26,849 nucleotides of DNA from positions 1 through 26,849 of IMG/VR virus record IMGVR_UViG_3300009182_000274; one strand, given 5' to 3'. A program made the position numbers and the translations under genes. The notes beneath the pieces were generated by a model. That model had not been told where the DNA came from. It was given only the letters and a program-made list of their open reading frames with translations, and did no database searches. This stretch comes from a virus. Positions 21,254 through 26,822 of this stretch are shown piece after piece. Every line of letters starts with the position of its first letter. The first letter of the stretch is position 1.

Positions 21254-22372
21254 ATGGCTACATCGGCTAAAAACAAACTGCAAGCAGCAAAACATGAACG
21301 AATGGTAAAAGGTGATGAACCACAACTTCGTTCTAATCATTATCAAGTAGACTTACTACATGCGTTGAATTATTTTAACGCACATCATGATGACAAAGAT
21401 AAAAAGAAGTGGTTCATTCATCATGTCGCTCAGACCGACAAGAAACTGGCAGTACAACTTACCAAACTTGATGAGAAACTTTTCCGTCAAGCAGGTATCC
21501 TTGCCAGATTACAAGACACTGGTTCAGATTTACTTGAGAAGGAAGCACTCTACTTCGCAAAGAAATTTGCTGAATTGAAGAACACACTACCGAAACCTGA
21601 ACCAACAAAGAAAGAAGTTGACGCATCAGTTGCCAAAGAAGCAGCCAATGTTATTTCCATTCAAGAACGCATGCTTGAGAAAGCACGTGGTATGGCTGGA
21701 GAATTTGAAGGATTGATTGACGATTTCATTATCGATGATAAGTCATTTGATGCTTCAACTGTCTTGAAGAACTATCAAATCAGTGGACCAGTTGCGAAAC
21801 TTATGGTCAACATGTTTGACAAAACAATTGAAGAACTCAAGGAAGTGCTTGAAGGTAAAGATGAGCAACTTAATGAAGGTTACTCGCACCTCAAGAAAAC
21901 AAAGATCAAGAAGATGCTGGCACTCTATGAGTCAATCCCAGTGGCGTGTGGTTTACAGGTTCAAGTAGCCAAGGCAACAAGAGCACCACGTCAACGCAAG
22001 GAAAAGCCAGCAGGTGTGTTGGTGTCAAAGATGAAATTCATGAAGGATTTCTCTGAGTTATCTATCAAGTCTATTGTTGCAACTGGTATCATCAACAGTC
22101 AAGAACTGTGGGTGTATAACACAAAGTACAAGAAACTGCAGGTTTATCGTGCCATGGATGATAAGGGTTTGTCCGTCAAGGGAACTACTATCATTGGCTA
22201 TGATCCAGCGAACTCAGGTGGTCGTACACTGCGTAAGCCAGAGTTGGTGACAGGTTATCAAGGCATGGGTAAGCGTCCACTAAATGCAGCGTATAAAGCA
22301 TTGACGACCAAGGAAGCAACTGTCAATGGTCGTGTTAACGAAGAATGTATCCTATTGAAAGTGTTTTCATGA
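21254..22372 (+). CDS. Conserved T4-like phage hypothetical protein
   Basis: A 372-residue soluble protein, highly charged. The N-terminal half is helical, with a Lys/Glu-rich middle (KPEPTKKEVDASVAKEAANV). The C-terminal part has KMKFMKDFSELSIKSIVATGIINSQELWVYNTKYKKLQVY and GYQGMGKRPLNAAYKALTTK, which look like a beta-rich module. I recall this protein in aquatic T4-like phages beside RNase H, without a function. It has its own promoter and a strong ribosome binding site (GAGGAG). The stop overlaps the RNase H start. Confidence 0.75.
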   Translation: MATSAKNKLQAAKHERMVKGDEPQLRSNHYQVDLLHALNYFNAHHDDKDKKKWFIHHVAQTDKKLAVQLTKLDEKLFRQAGILARLQDTGSDLLEKEALYFAKKFAELKNTLPKPEPTKKEVDASVAKEAANVISIQERMLEKARGMAGEFEGLIDDFIIDDKSFDASTVLKNYQISGPVAKLMVNMFDKTIEELKEVLEGKDEQLNEGYSHLKKTKIKKMLALYESIPVACGLQVQVAKATRAPRQRKEKPAGVLVSKMKFMKDFSELSIKSIVATGIINSQELWVYNTKYKKLQVYRAMDDKGLSVKGTTIIGYDPANSGGRTLRKPELVTGYQGMGKRPLNAAYKALTTKEATVNGRVNEECILLKVFS

Positions 22373-23241
22373 TTCTAATTGATTACTCACAGGTATCACT
22401 GGCTAATATTCTTTCCTTCAAGAAAGAGTTGATGTCAGGCGATGCCAAAGCAACAACTGACTTGATTCGTCATGCGACATTGTCAACTATCAAATCATAC
22501 AAGAAAAAGTATGGTAAAGATTATGGTGACATTGTTATTGCGTGTGATGGACGTAACTACTGGCGTCGTACATATTTTGAGCACTACAAAGCAAGTCGCA
22601 AGAAACATCGCGATGCTTCCGACTTAGACTGGGGCATGATTTTTGATACGCTGAGTAAGATTCGCGAAGAAATTATTGAGTTCTTCCCTTACAAAGTTAT
22701 GCACCTTGACACCTGTGAAGCAGATGATGTCATTGCGGTTCTTACTCAACAGACTCAAGAGTTTGGGTTCAATGAAAATGTCATGATTGTTTCAAGTGAC
22801 AAAGACTTTAAACAACTACACAAGTATGAGAATGTGAAGCAATACAGCCCTCTGTTGCGTAAGATGATTACTGCCAAGAAGTCTGAACTACACGAGAACT
22901 ACATTACTCATATTGTTAAGGGTGATACTGGTGATGGTATTCCAAACATTCTGAGTAAAGATAACTGCTTCGTTGTTGGTGATAGACAAACACCAGTGTC
23001 ATCAAAACGATTGACTGAGTTTATGGTCAATGGTTTCCTTGCTTGTAAAAATGATGAGGAACGACGCAACTGGCAACGCAATCAGATTTTGGTAAACTTT
23101 GATCACATTCCTGAGAACATTAAAAAATTGATCCTTGACACATACCTAAGTATTAAACCAAAAGGCGACAAGATGGCAATTATGAATTATCTCATTGCCA
23201 ACAGATGTCGATTGTTACTTGATGAAATTGAGGAGTTTTAA
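22369..23241 (+). CDS. RNase H / 5'-3' exonuclease (T4 rnh-like, FEN family)
   Basis: A 290-residue flap-type nuclease that removes RNA primers from lagging-strand fragments. Acidic metal-binding residues are visible: D5 (LIDYSQ), D60 (IACDGR), E117/D119/D120 (CEADDV), D144/D146 (SSDKDF) and D186/D189 (KGDTGDGIPN). RRTYFEHYKASRKK is the conserved basic region. ATG 22369 overlaps the previous stop; an in-frame upstream ATG at 22345 is rejected because the family begins just before the D5 motif. Works with ligase, primase and polymerase at the fork. Confidence 0.92.
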   Translation: MILIDYSQVSLANILSFKKELMSGDAKATTDLIRHATLSTIKSYKKKYGKDYGDIVIACDGRNYWRRTYFEHYKASRKKHRDASDLDWGMIFDTLSKIREEIIEFFPYKVMHLDTCEADDVIAVLTQQTQEFGFNENVMIVSSDKDFKQLHKYENVKQYSPLLRKMITAKKSELHENYITHIVKGDTGDGIPNILSKDNCFVVGDRQTPVSSKRLTEFMVNGFLACKNDEERRNWQRNQILVNFDHIPENIKKLILDTYLSIKPKGDKMAIMNYLIANRCRLLLDEIEEF

Positions 23242-23663
23242 TGGCACAGCCACTTACCGAAATCTTGTCTGCCATGAATGCAGACCCAAAAAATCTTGAC
23301 AAGTTCAAGGATCGTATTCCAGCACTGAAAATTATTTTTGAGTACGCATACCTACCTGAAAAGAAATGGCTGTTGCCTGATGGTTTGCCACCTTACAAGA
23401 CAGCAGTTGAACCATTAGGCATGACACCGACAAATCTATACACAGAGTTGCGTAGGTTCTATGTGTTTTGTCGTGCGGATCTTAAACAACTTCAGCGTGA
23501 GCAGATGTTTGTTGGATTGCTTGAGGGCATTCATGAAGACGAAGCACAGTTGATGATTGCAATTAAAGATCAAAAGCTGAACAAGTTGTATCCAAAGTTG
23601 ACCAAAAAGTGGGCTGAGGACACTGGGTTCATCCCAAAGGTAGAAAAAGTCCCTAAAAAGTAG
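23241..23663 (+). CDS. DUF6433-like conserved phage protein
   Basis: A 140-residue protein. The start MAQPLTEILSAMNAD, WLLPDGLPPYKTAVEP in the middle and the helix REQMFVGLLEGIHEDEAQLMIAIKD match the pattern I recall for DUF6433 proteins of T4-like phages. The role is unknown. It follows RNase H with a one-base overlap. A terminator at 23694 ends the operon. Confidence 0.75.
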   Translation: MAQPLTEILSAMNADPKNLDKFKDRIPALKIIFEYAYLPEKKWLLPDGLPPYKTAVEPLGMTPTNLYTELRRFYVFCRADLKQLQREQMFVGLLEGIHEDEAQLMIAIKDQKLNKLYPKLTKKWAEDTGFIPKVEKVPKK

Positions 23664-23693
23664 CCAAGTCCTTGTTTTTAAACCTTTTTTATT

Positions 23694-23717
23694 AACCCTA
23701 CACCTTGTAGGGTTTTT
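23694..23717 (+). terminator. Rho-independent terminator
   Basis: Stem AACCCTACA (23694-23702) with TGTAGGGTT (23706-23714), loop CCT, T-run to 23717. The next -35 begins 12 bases later, another terminator-promoter cassette. Confidence 0.9.
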
Positions 23718-23728
23718 CATGATAGTGC

Positions 23729-23757
23729 TTGACATTAATTCGGTTTGGACGTATAAT
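23729..23757 (+). promoter_or_regulatory. Sigma70-like promoter
   Basis: -35 TTGACA (23729-23734), 17-bp spacer, -10 TATAAT (23752-23757). An ATG at 23764 lies at the predicted start of transcription, in frame with the gene at 23788. Confidence 0.88.
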
Positions 23758-23787
23758 TATCTTATGATGATTAAAAAGGAACTGAAA

Positions 23788-24024
23788 ATGACTGAATTTG
23801 AAAAGAACTGCTATGGTATGCCTGAGTCTGCTATTCGTGAACAGTACATGAGTGGAATCACTGCTCAATTGTCTGGTCTTGAAATGGTTGTTATGGGAAT
23901 TATGTCTGACTGCCAGCATATGATTGAGCATGGGTTCAACAAGGAAGATGTTCGTAAACAGTTGAATGTTGCGAAGTTTATCCTCGGTGAAATTATGGAA
24001 GCCAAAATGGAAGAAAGGGTTTAA
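23788..24024 (+). CDS. Small hypothetical protein
   Basis: A 78-residue helical acidic protein (MTEFEKNCYGMPESAIREQY, then LEMVVMGIMSDCQHMIEHG). AAGGA at 23776-23780 supports ATG 23788. ATG 23764 is in frame at the predicted start of transcription, so a leaderless longer form of 86 residues is possible. No family recognised. It heads the operon reaching dCMP deaminase. Confidence 0.7.
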   Translation: MTEFEKNCYGMPESAIREQYMSGITAQLSGLEMVVMGIMSDCQHMIEHGFNKEDVRKQLNVAKFILGEIMEAKMEERV

Positions 24025-24026
24025 TC

Positions 24027-24215
24027 ATGGCTCAGATGAAACAGTTGTGGGAAAACATTCACGAATCTCTTGACACATTTCGTGGTCCACACAACTACAA
24101 ATCATGTCAAGAAATTGCCGATGAACTGGGCTGTCCAGTTGATTGGGTAAATGAAATTGTTCAACAACGCTGGGATGAGCGAGTTGGTAATGTAAAAATT
24201 GAGGAGACTGTATGA
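24027..24215 (+). CDS. Small helix-turn-helix-like protein
   Basis: Sixty-two residues. SCQEIADELGCPVDWVNEIVQQR (about 26-48) reads like a helix-turn-helix (E-I-A-x-E-L-G-x-P-x-x-W-V). It is preceded by GGTTTAATC, a poor ribosome binding site, and overlaps the next gene by ATGA. It may bind DNA as a small regulator or may only share the fold. The neighbour at 24212 has a similar segment. Confidence 0.6.
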   Translation: MAQMKQLWENIHESLDTFRGPHNYKSCQEIADELGCPVDWVNEIVQQRWDERVGNVKIEETV

Positions 24216-24448
24216 GTAAAGTTGCAGATTTACATGCGAAAATTCTTGAGTTATCTGATGAGGGTTTGAAACCTGTTTCAATCTCAGGGGTTCTCGGTGT
24301 TACATTGGAAATGGTATACGATGTTCTTGAAGCAGAAGAAATCGGTGAGCCATACGATGACAGTATGGATGGTGATTTTGATTCAGCCATGGCAAGTGCT
24401 GGGCTGGGTACTGATGAAGATTATGGAGTGTATGATTATGATGAGTGA
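24212..24448 (+). CDS. Small helix-turn-helix-like protein with acidic tail
   Basis: Seventy-eight residues. LSDEGLKPVSISGVLGVTLEMVYDVLEAEE has the turn and spacing of a helix-turn-helix. The C-terminal third is very acidic (DDSMDGDFDSAM...DEDYGVYDYDE). Together with the gene before it looks like a pair of small DNA-binding-type proteins, perhaps from one duplication. GAGGAGA precedes ATG 24212. Function unknown. Confidence 0.6.
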   Translation: MSKVADLHAKILELSDEGLKPVSISGVLGVTLEMVYDVLEAEEIGEPYDDSMDGDFDSAMASAGLGTDEDYGVYDYDE

Positions 24449-24716
24449 TTCGAAAAAAGAAATCTTGCTGATTACGCAGGAAGAATGTGCCGAGGTTATT
24501 CAAGCAATCAGTAAGGTTTTTCGGTTTGGTGCTGACGATTTCTTCAAAGGATTGAGCAATCGTCAACATCTTGAAGAAGAAATTGGTGACCTTATGTGTA
24601 TGATTGACTTGCTAATTGATAATGATATCGTGGGTGAGTCAGCTGTAATGACAGCAAAGAATGAGAAACTGAATAAGTTGATGACATGGTCTAACATTTT
24701 TAAGGAAACACTATGA
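24438..24716 (+). CDS. MazG-like nucleotide pyrophosphohydrolase
   Basis: A 92-residue all-helical protein. E15-E16-x-x-E19 (QEECAEVIQ) and E48-x-x-D51 (EEEIGDLMCMIDLL) are the metal-binding set of MazG-type NTP pyrophosphatases, which hydrolyse NTPs or dNTPs to monophosphates. Phage forms may tune nucleotide pools or lower (p)ppGpp. In-frame starts at 24432, 24438 and 24441; 24438 is about nine bases from GGAG and is preferred. Overlaps the previous stop. Confidence 0.85.
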   Translation: MMSDSKKEILLITQEECAEVIQAISKVFRFGADDFFKGLSNRQHLEEEIGDLMCMIDLLIDNDIVGESAVMTAKNEKLNKLMTWSNIFKETL

Positions 24717-24943
24717 ACGAACTTATAATTCATGGTGTGACCAAGCGTCAAAAACGCATGTTGAATATCATGTGGAAGTTAGACACAGAGGATGACTACT
24801 TTGAGTGGTACTATTCTCTTGATAAAGAATTACAAGCTGAAGCAGATTTGCTGCAGCGCATGTTGATCATTGAGTCTTACGAAGATGACTTGAGCGATTT
24901 GAGTGATGCCAATGATGTTTTGAAGAAAGTGATGTCGATATGA
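24713..24943 (+). CDS. Small hypothetical protein (76 residues)
   Basis: Seventy-six residues, helical and acidic (MWKLDTEDDYFEWYYSLDKE, SYEDDLSDLSDANDVL). It overlaps the MazG-like gene by four bases and the next gene in the same way. I do not recognise a named family. Confidence 0.62.
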   Translation: MNELIIHGVTKRQKRMLNIMWKLDTEDDYFEWYYSLDKELQAEADLLQRMLIIESYEDDLSDLSDANDVLKKVMSI

Positions 24944-25086
24944 ATGATGAGTTGAAAGCACTGGTAGTGAAAGCAGGTGCACCAGCACCATTGCTTGATG
25001 AAATTTGGTTTAACATTTTTTGTCAGCAATTTGCAAATGTGTTGTTGACACAGGCTGAGAAAGAAGTGTTTGGAGAAACAGCGTGA
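24940..25086 (+). CDS. Small hypothetical protein (48 residues)
   Basis: Forty-eight residues: MNDELKALVVKAGAPAPLLD, then EIWFNIFCQQFANVLLTQAE. ATGA overlap with the gene before and overlap of its TGA with the following GTG start, so it is a continuous part of the operon. Function unknown. Confidence 0.58.
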   Translation: MNDELKALVVKAGAPAPLLDEIWFNIFCQQFANVLLTQAEKEVFGETA

Positions 25087-25301
25087 TTGAAAGCGAATTA
25101 TTGAAACTGACAAACAAGGTAGATGCTGCGCTGATAAAGTGGATCGATCAACACAAGATAGATCCACTATCGGTGAGTGCTGTTGCCATTGCTAGAATGA
25201 CACTGCTTTGTGACTCTCTTGGTATCGGTGAGGAATTTAGAAAATTCTGTTTAGAAGTTGGAAATAAACCAGTGCCAGATCAAAATGGAGTCGTACATTG
25301 A
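25083..25301 (+). CDS. Hypothetical protein (72 residues), GTG start
   Basis: Seventy-two residues, helical (ESELLKLTNKVDAALIKWI, SVSAVAIARMTLLCDSLGI). GTG at 25083 overlaps the previous stop and GGAG lies upstream at about 25073. No family recognised. The stop overlaps the TTG start of dCMP deaminase. Confidence 0.6.
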   Translation: MIESELLKLTNKVDAALIKWIDQHKIDPLSVSAVAIARMTLLCDSLGIGEEFRKFCLEVGNKPVPDQNGVVH

Positions 25302-25792
25302 AAGATAAGTGGATTCGTGCTTACATGGACACAGCTGAACGATTTGCTCAGTTGTCTTCAGCAAAGCGATTGCATGTTGGTGCCATTGTTGTAAAAGATG
25401 ATCGTATCATTTCCATTGGATATAATGGTATGCCTTCTGGTTGGACAAACGAATGTGAAGATAAAATTTATGTTGATTCATCGCTAGAAGAATCAATGTT
25501 ATATCAGAGCAAGGTAGATGTTTATCTTGATGTGAATAAAAAATTATATGAATTAAAATCTAAACCAGAGGTGCTTCATGCTGAAACAAATGCGATTGCG
25601 AAACTTGCTAAGTCTAACGAATCTGGTCTGGGTGCTACTATGTTTATTACCCATGCTCCATGTTTGGACTGTGCCAAACTTATCTACCAAAGTGGTATTG
25701 GCAGTGTTCTATATCGGGACTCTTATCGCAATACTGCTGGTGTCGATTTTCTTGAAACATGCAAAATAAATGTAAAAAAGATTGACATTTAA
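25298..25792 (+). CDS. dCMP deaminase
   Basis: A 164-residue zinc enzyme that converts dCMP to dUMP, feeding ThyX. The zinc and catalytic residues are H94-A-E96 and P-C122-x2-C125. GYNGMPSGW is the conserved nucleotide-binding loop. Start TTG 25298 overlaps the previous stop by TTGA and leaves no alternative that keeps the N-terminal helix. Residues about 56-88 form a Ser/Leu/Lys-rich insertion between the loop and the HAE motif. The last codons hold the -35 of the next promoter. Confidence 0.92.
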   Translation: MKDKWIRAYMDTAERFAQLSSAKRLHVGAIVVKDDRIISIGYNGMPSGWTNECEDKIYVDSSLEESMLYQSKVDVYLDVNKKLYELKSKPEVLHAETNAIAKLAKSNESGLGATMFITHAPCLDCAKLIYQSGIGSVLYRDSYRNTAGVDFLETCKINVKKIDI

Positions 25793-25810
25793 TCAAATTG
25801 AGTGTATAAT
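25782..25810 (+). promoter_or_regulatory. Sigma70-like promoter for the 25868 unit
   Basis: -35 TTGACA (25782-25787) within the last codons of dCMP deaminase, 17-bp spacer, -10 TATAAT (25805-25810). Confidence 0.85.
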
Positions 25811-25813
25811 TAC

Positions 25814-25821
25814 TATAAATA
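25814..25821 (+). promoter_or_regulatory. TATAAATA, exact T4-type late promoter box
   Basis: TATAAATA, identical to the T4 late consensus, lies four bases after the sigma70 -10. If both are used, the 25868 unit would be transcribed early and late. Confidence 0.5.
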
Positions 25822-25867
25822 AACAAAGGACTGAAAAGTTCTTACTGAATCAAAGGAAAAATTTTCA

Positions 25868-25984
25868 ATGTCGTTAAGATCCATACCTATGCATAAGCAG
25901 CTACCACTCTTTAGTGGATGGACATGCTCACGCACACCAGTATTGGGTTATGCGATTGAGAATGATAAGAGAGGGTTTCGGTAA
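25868..25984 (+). CDS. Micro-protein (38 residues) in its own promoter-terminator unit
   Basis: Thirty-eight codons from ATG 25868, with AAAGGAAA a suitable distance before. The product begins MSLRSIPMHKQLPLFSGW and ends DKRGFR; it is basic with no membrane segment. It has its own promoter and a strong terminator, so the transcript is about 230 bases. It may be a micro-protein or a small RNA with a chance frame. No family recognised. Confidence 0.5.
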   Translation: MSLRSIPMHKQLPLFSGWTCSRTPVLGYAIENDKRGFR

Positions 25985-25985
25985 G

Positions 25986-25997
25986 TAGACTAGTCTA
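25986..25997 (+). repeat. 12-bp palindrome
   Basis: TAGACTAGTCTA is a perfect palindrome directly after the 25868 gene. It could be a protein-binding site or a small stem. No partner copy was noticed in the window. Confidence 0.4.
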
Positions 25998-26012
25998 ACA
26001 GATTATTTACCC

Positions 26013-26049
26013 AAACCCTCAGAGATGAAAGTCCTGAGGGTTTTTTGTT
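26013..26049 (+). terminator. Strong Rho-independent terminator
   Basis: Stem AAACCCTCAG (26013-26022) with CTGAGGGTTT (26034-26043), 11-base loop, T-rich tail. Ends the 25868 unit. Between 25985 and 26327 no larger gene is seen: the stretch holds this terminator, a hairpin, two promoters, a 26-bp repeat pair, a 15-codon frame at 26140 and a 9-codon frame at 26278. Confidence 0.9.
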
Positions 26050-26058
26050 TTGAGGTAT

Positions 26059-26078
26059 ACCCTACCATCGTGTAGGGT
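26059..26078 (+). repeat. Hairpin before tandem promoters, shared with 15897
   Basis: ACCCTAC (26059-26065) with GTAGGGT (26072-26078) and a six-base loop. There is no T-run. Bases 26072-26089 are identical to 15908-15925. Confidence 0.65.
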
Positions 26079-26084
26079 TATCGC

Positions 26085-26113
26085 TTGACTTAAATGTGGA
26101 TCTGAGTTATACT
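26085..26113 (+). promoter_or_regulatory. Sigma70-like promoter 1 before tRNAs
   Basis: -35 TTGACT (26085-26090), 17-bp spacer, -10 TATACT (26108-26113). Confidence 0.8.
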
Positions 26114-26123
26114 TGAGGTTCTG
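26098..26123 (+). repeat. 26-bp direct repeat, copy 1
   Basis: The bases GGATCTGAGTTATACTTG and the next eight, covering promoter 1's -10 and start region, are repeated exactly at 26196-26221. Confidence 0.85.
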
Positions 26124-26182
26124 ATGTGATAAGGTGCTATGATTAAAGACCCTACGAACTGTAAGGTTACTAAAAATAGTCC

Positions 26183-26211
26183 TTGACATTAAATAGGATC
26201 TGAGTTATACT
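26183..26211 (+). promoter_or_regulatory. Sigma70-like promoter 2 before tRNAs
   Basis: -35 TTGACA (26183-26188), 17-bp spacer, -10 TATACT (26206-26211). It is 98 bases downstream of promoter 1, with no terminator between them. Confidence 0.8.
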
Positions 26212-26221
26212 TGAGGTTCTG
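26196..26221 (+). repeat. 26-bp direct repeat, copy 2
   Basis: Exact copy of 26098-26123, covering the -10 of promoter 2. The -35 parts differ (TTGACT versus TTGACA), so only the -10 and start area is identical. Confidence 0.85.
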
Positions 26222-26297
26222 GTTGTTTCAAAACGCAAAGCACGCTGAAAAGCAAAAAGCTGAGCAGGAAACATTAAATGGGCAGAGCCCAGCCAAC

Positions 26298-26309
26298 TGT
26301 TCTTTAAAA
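26298..26309 (+). promoter_or_regulatory. boxA-like antitermination site before the tRNAs
   Basis: TGTTCTTTAAAA, close to the rRNA operon boxA core (TGCTCTTTAACA), 19 bases before tRNA-Gln. In bacteria boxA binds NusB/NusE in nascent RNA. The site is a pattern match only. Confidence 0.5.
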
Positions 26310-26327
26310 TTTTGCGATAGTTATTGT

Positions 26328-26401
26328 TGGGGCATAGTGAAGTGGTATCACTACGGATTTTGAATCCGTCGTTCTTGGTTCGATTCCAAGTGCCCCTGCC
26401 A
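26328..26401 (+). tRNA. tRNA-Gln (anticodon UUG)
   Basis: Acceptor GGGGCA (26329-26334) with TGCCCC (26391-26396), a weak T1/T72 position as in tRNA-Gln generally, D-arm with GTGGTATC, anticodon stem ACGGA/TCCGT with loop TTTTGAA (anticodon TTG at 26360-26362), T-arm GGTTCGATTCC, discriminator G and encoded CCA (26399-26401). It reads CAA, an A-ending codon used often here. Confidence 0.95.
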
Positions 26402-26464
26402 AACTAAAATGCATTGGTTACCAAGCCAGTAGGTATTTTATGCAGAGTTCTAAATCCCAGTGAC

Positions 26465-26477
26465 GGCTGGGCTCTGC
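26465..26477 (+). repeat. 13-base complement of 26282-26294, around tRNA-Gln
   Basis: GGCTGGGCTCTGC is the exact complement of GCAGAGCCCAGCC at 26282-26294, with the tRNA-Gln between them. It can also pair with GCAGAG (26442-26447) plus CCCAG (26456-26460) as a local hairpin, so two structures compete. Confidence 0.7.
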
Positions 26478-26492
26478 TAAGATACATGAAAG

Positions 26493-26603
26493 ATGGAAAC
26501 GAAACCGAAAGGTGGATACGGTGGTCACGCTGGAACAACTTGGCAAGTAATGTGGTTAACAGACAAGTCCGTGGACGGCACGGTAGGTCAGGTTCAAATC
26601 TGA
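26493..26603 (+). CDS. Possible 36-residue peptide between tRNAs
   Basis: A 36-codon frame (METKPKGGYGGHAGTTWQVM, then WLTDKSVDGTVGQVQI) in the gap between tRNA-Gln and tRNA-Glu. Codons and composition look protein-like, but there is no clear ribosome binding site. The same bases hold an 8-bp stem TTAACAGA (26556-26563) with TCTGTTAA (26608-26615). Another frame here runs from 26414 into tRNA-Glu and is rejected. Possibly a gene remnant or a structured RNA. Confidence 0.25.
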   Translation: METKPKGGYGGHAGTTWQVMWLTDKSVDGTVGQVQI

Positions 26604-26643
26604 GTTCTCTGTTAAACACCCAGTGTATTTTAGTTTGGTATAT

Positions 26644-26719
26644 GCACCATTCGTCTATCGGTTAGGACATGTCTCTTTCACAGACAAAAGGAGGGGTTCG
26701 ATTCCCCCATGGTGTACCA
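26644..26719 (+). tRNA. tRNA-Glu (anticodon UUC)
   Basis: Acceptor GCACCAT (26644-26650) with ATGGTGT (26709-26715), D-arm CGTCTATCGGTTAGGACA typical of tRNA-Glu, anticodon loop CTTTCAC in stem TGTCT/AGACA (anticodon TTC), T-arm GGGGTTCGATTCCCC, discriminator A and encoded CCA. Confidence 0.95.
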
Positions 26720-26726
26720 AAGTTTT

Positions 26727-26815
26727 GGAAGTGTGTGCTGAATTGGTTGAAGGCAACGGACTGTAAATCCGCCACATAAGAAACGCTGTAGGTTCGAATC
26801 CTACCACTTCCACCA
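26727..26815 (+). tRNA. tRNA-Tyr (anticodon GUA)
   Basis: Acceptor GGAAGTG (26727-26733) with CACTTCC (26805-26811), anticodon loop CTGTAAA in stem CGGA/TCCG (anticodon GTA), a long variable arm as in class II tRNAs, T-arm GTAGGTTCGAATCCTAC, discriminator A and encoded CCA. Confidence 0.93.
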
Positions 26816-26822
26816 GTTTTTT

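Noticed and set aside
26140-26187. A 15-codon frame between the tandem promoters
   Set aside because: Too short to judge, and ends within the -35 of the second promoter; there is no strong ribosome binding site.
26278-26307. A 9-codon frame (MGRAQPTVL) over the boxA-like site
   Set aside because: It has AGGA at a fair distance, but nine codons cannot be told from chance, and the same bases belong to a candidate RNA stem and boxA.
26556-26615. A tRNA-like fold with stem TTAACAGA/TCTGTTAA and a GTTCAAATC loop
   Set aside because: The T-arm cannot form a 5-bp stem next to the acceptor, and there is no CCA or proper anticodon arm, so it is not called a tRNA.
26414-26665. An 83-codon frame over the tRNA spacer and into tRNA-Glu
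   Set aside because: It overlaps the first 22 bases of a well-formed tRNA, has an unusual Trp/Arg/Ser composition, and competes with a better-looking short frame at 26493.
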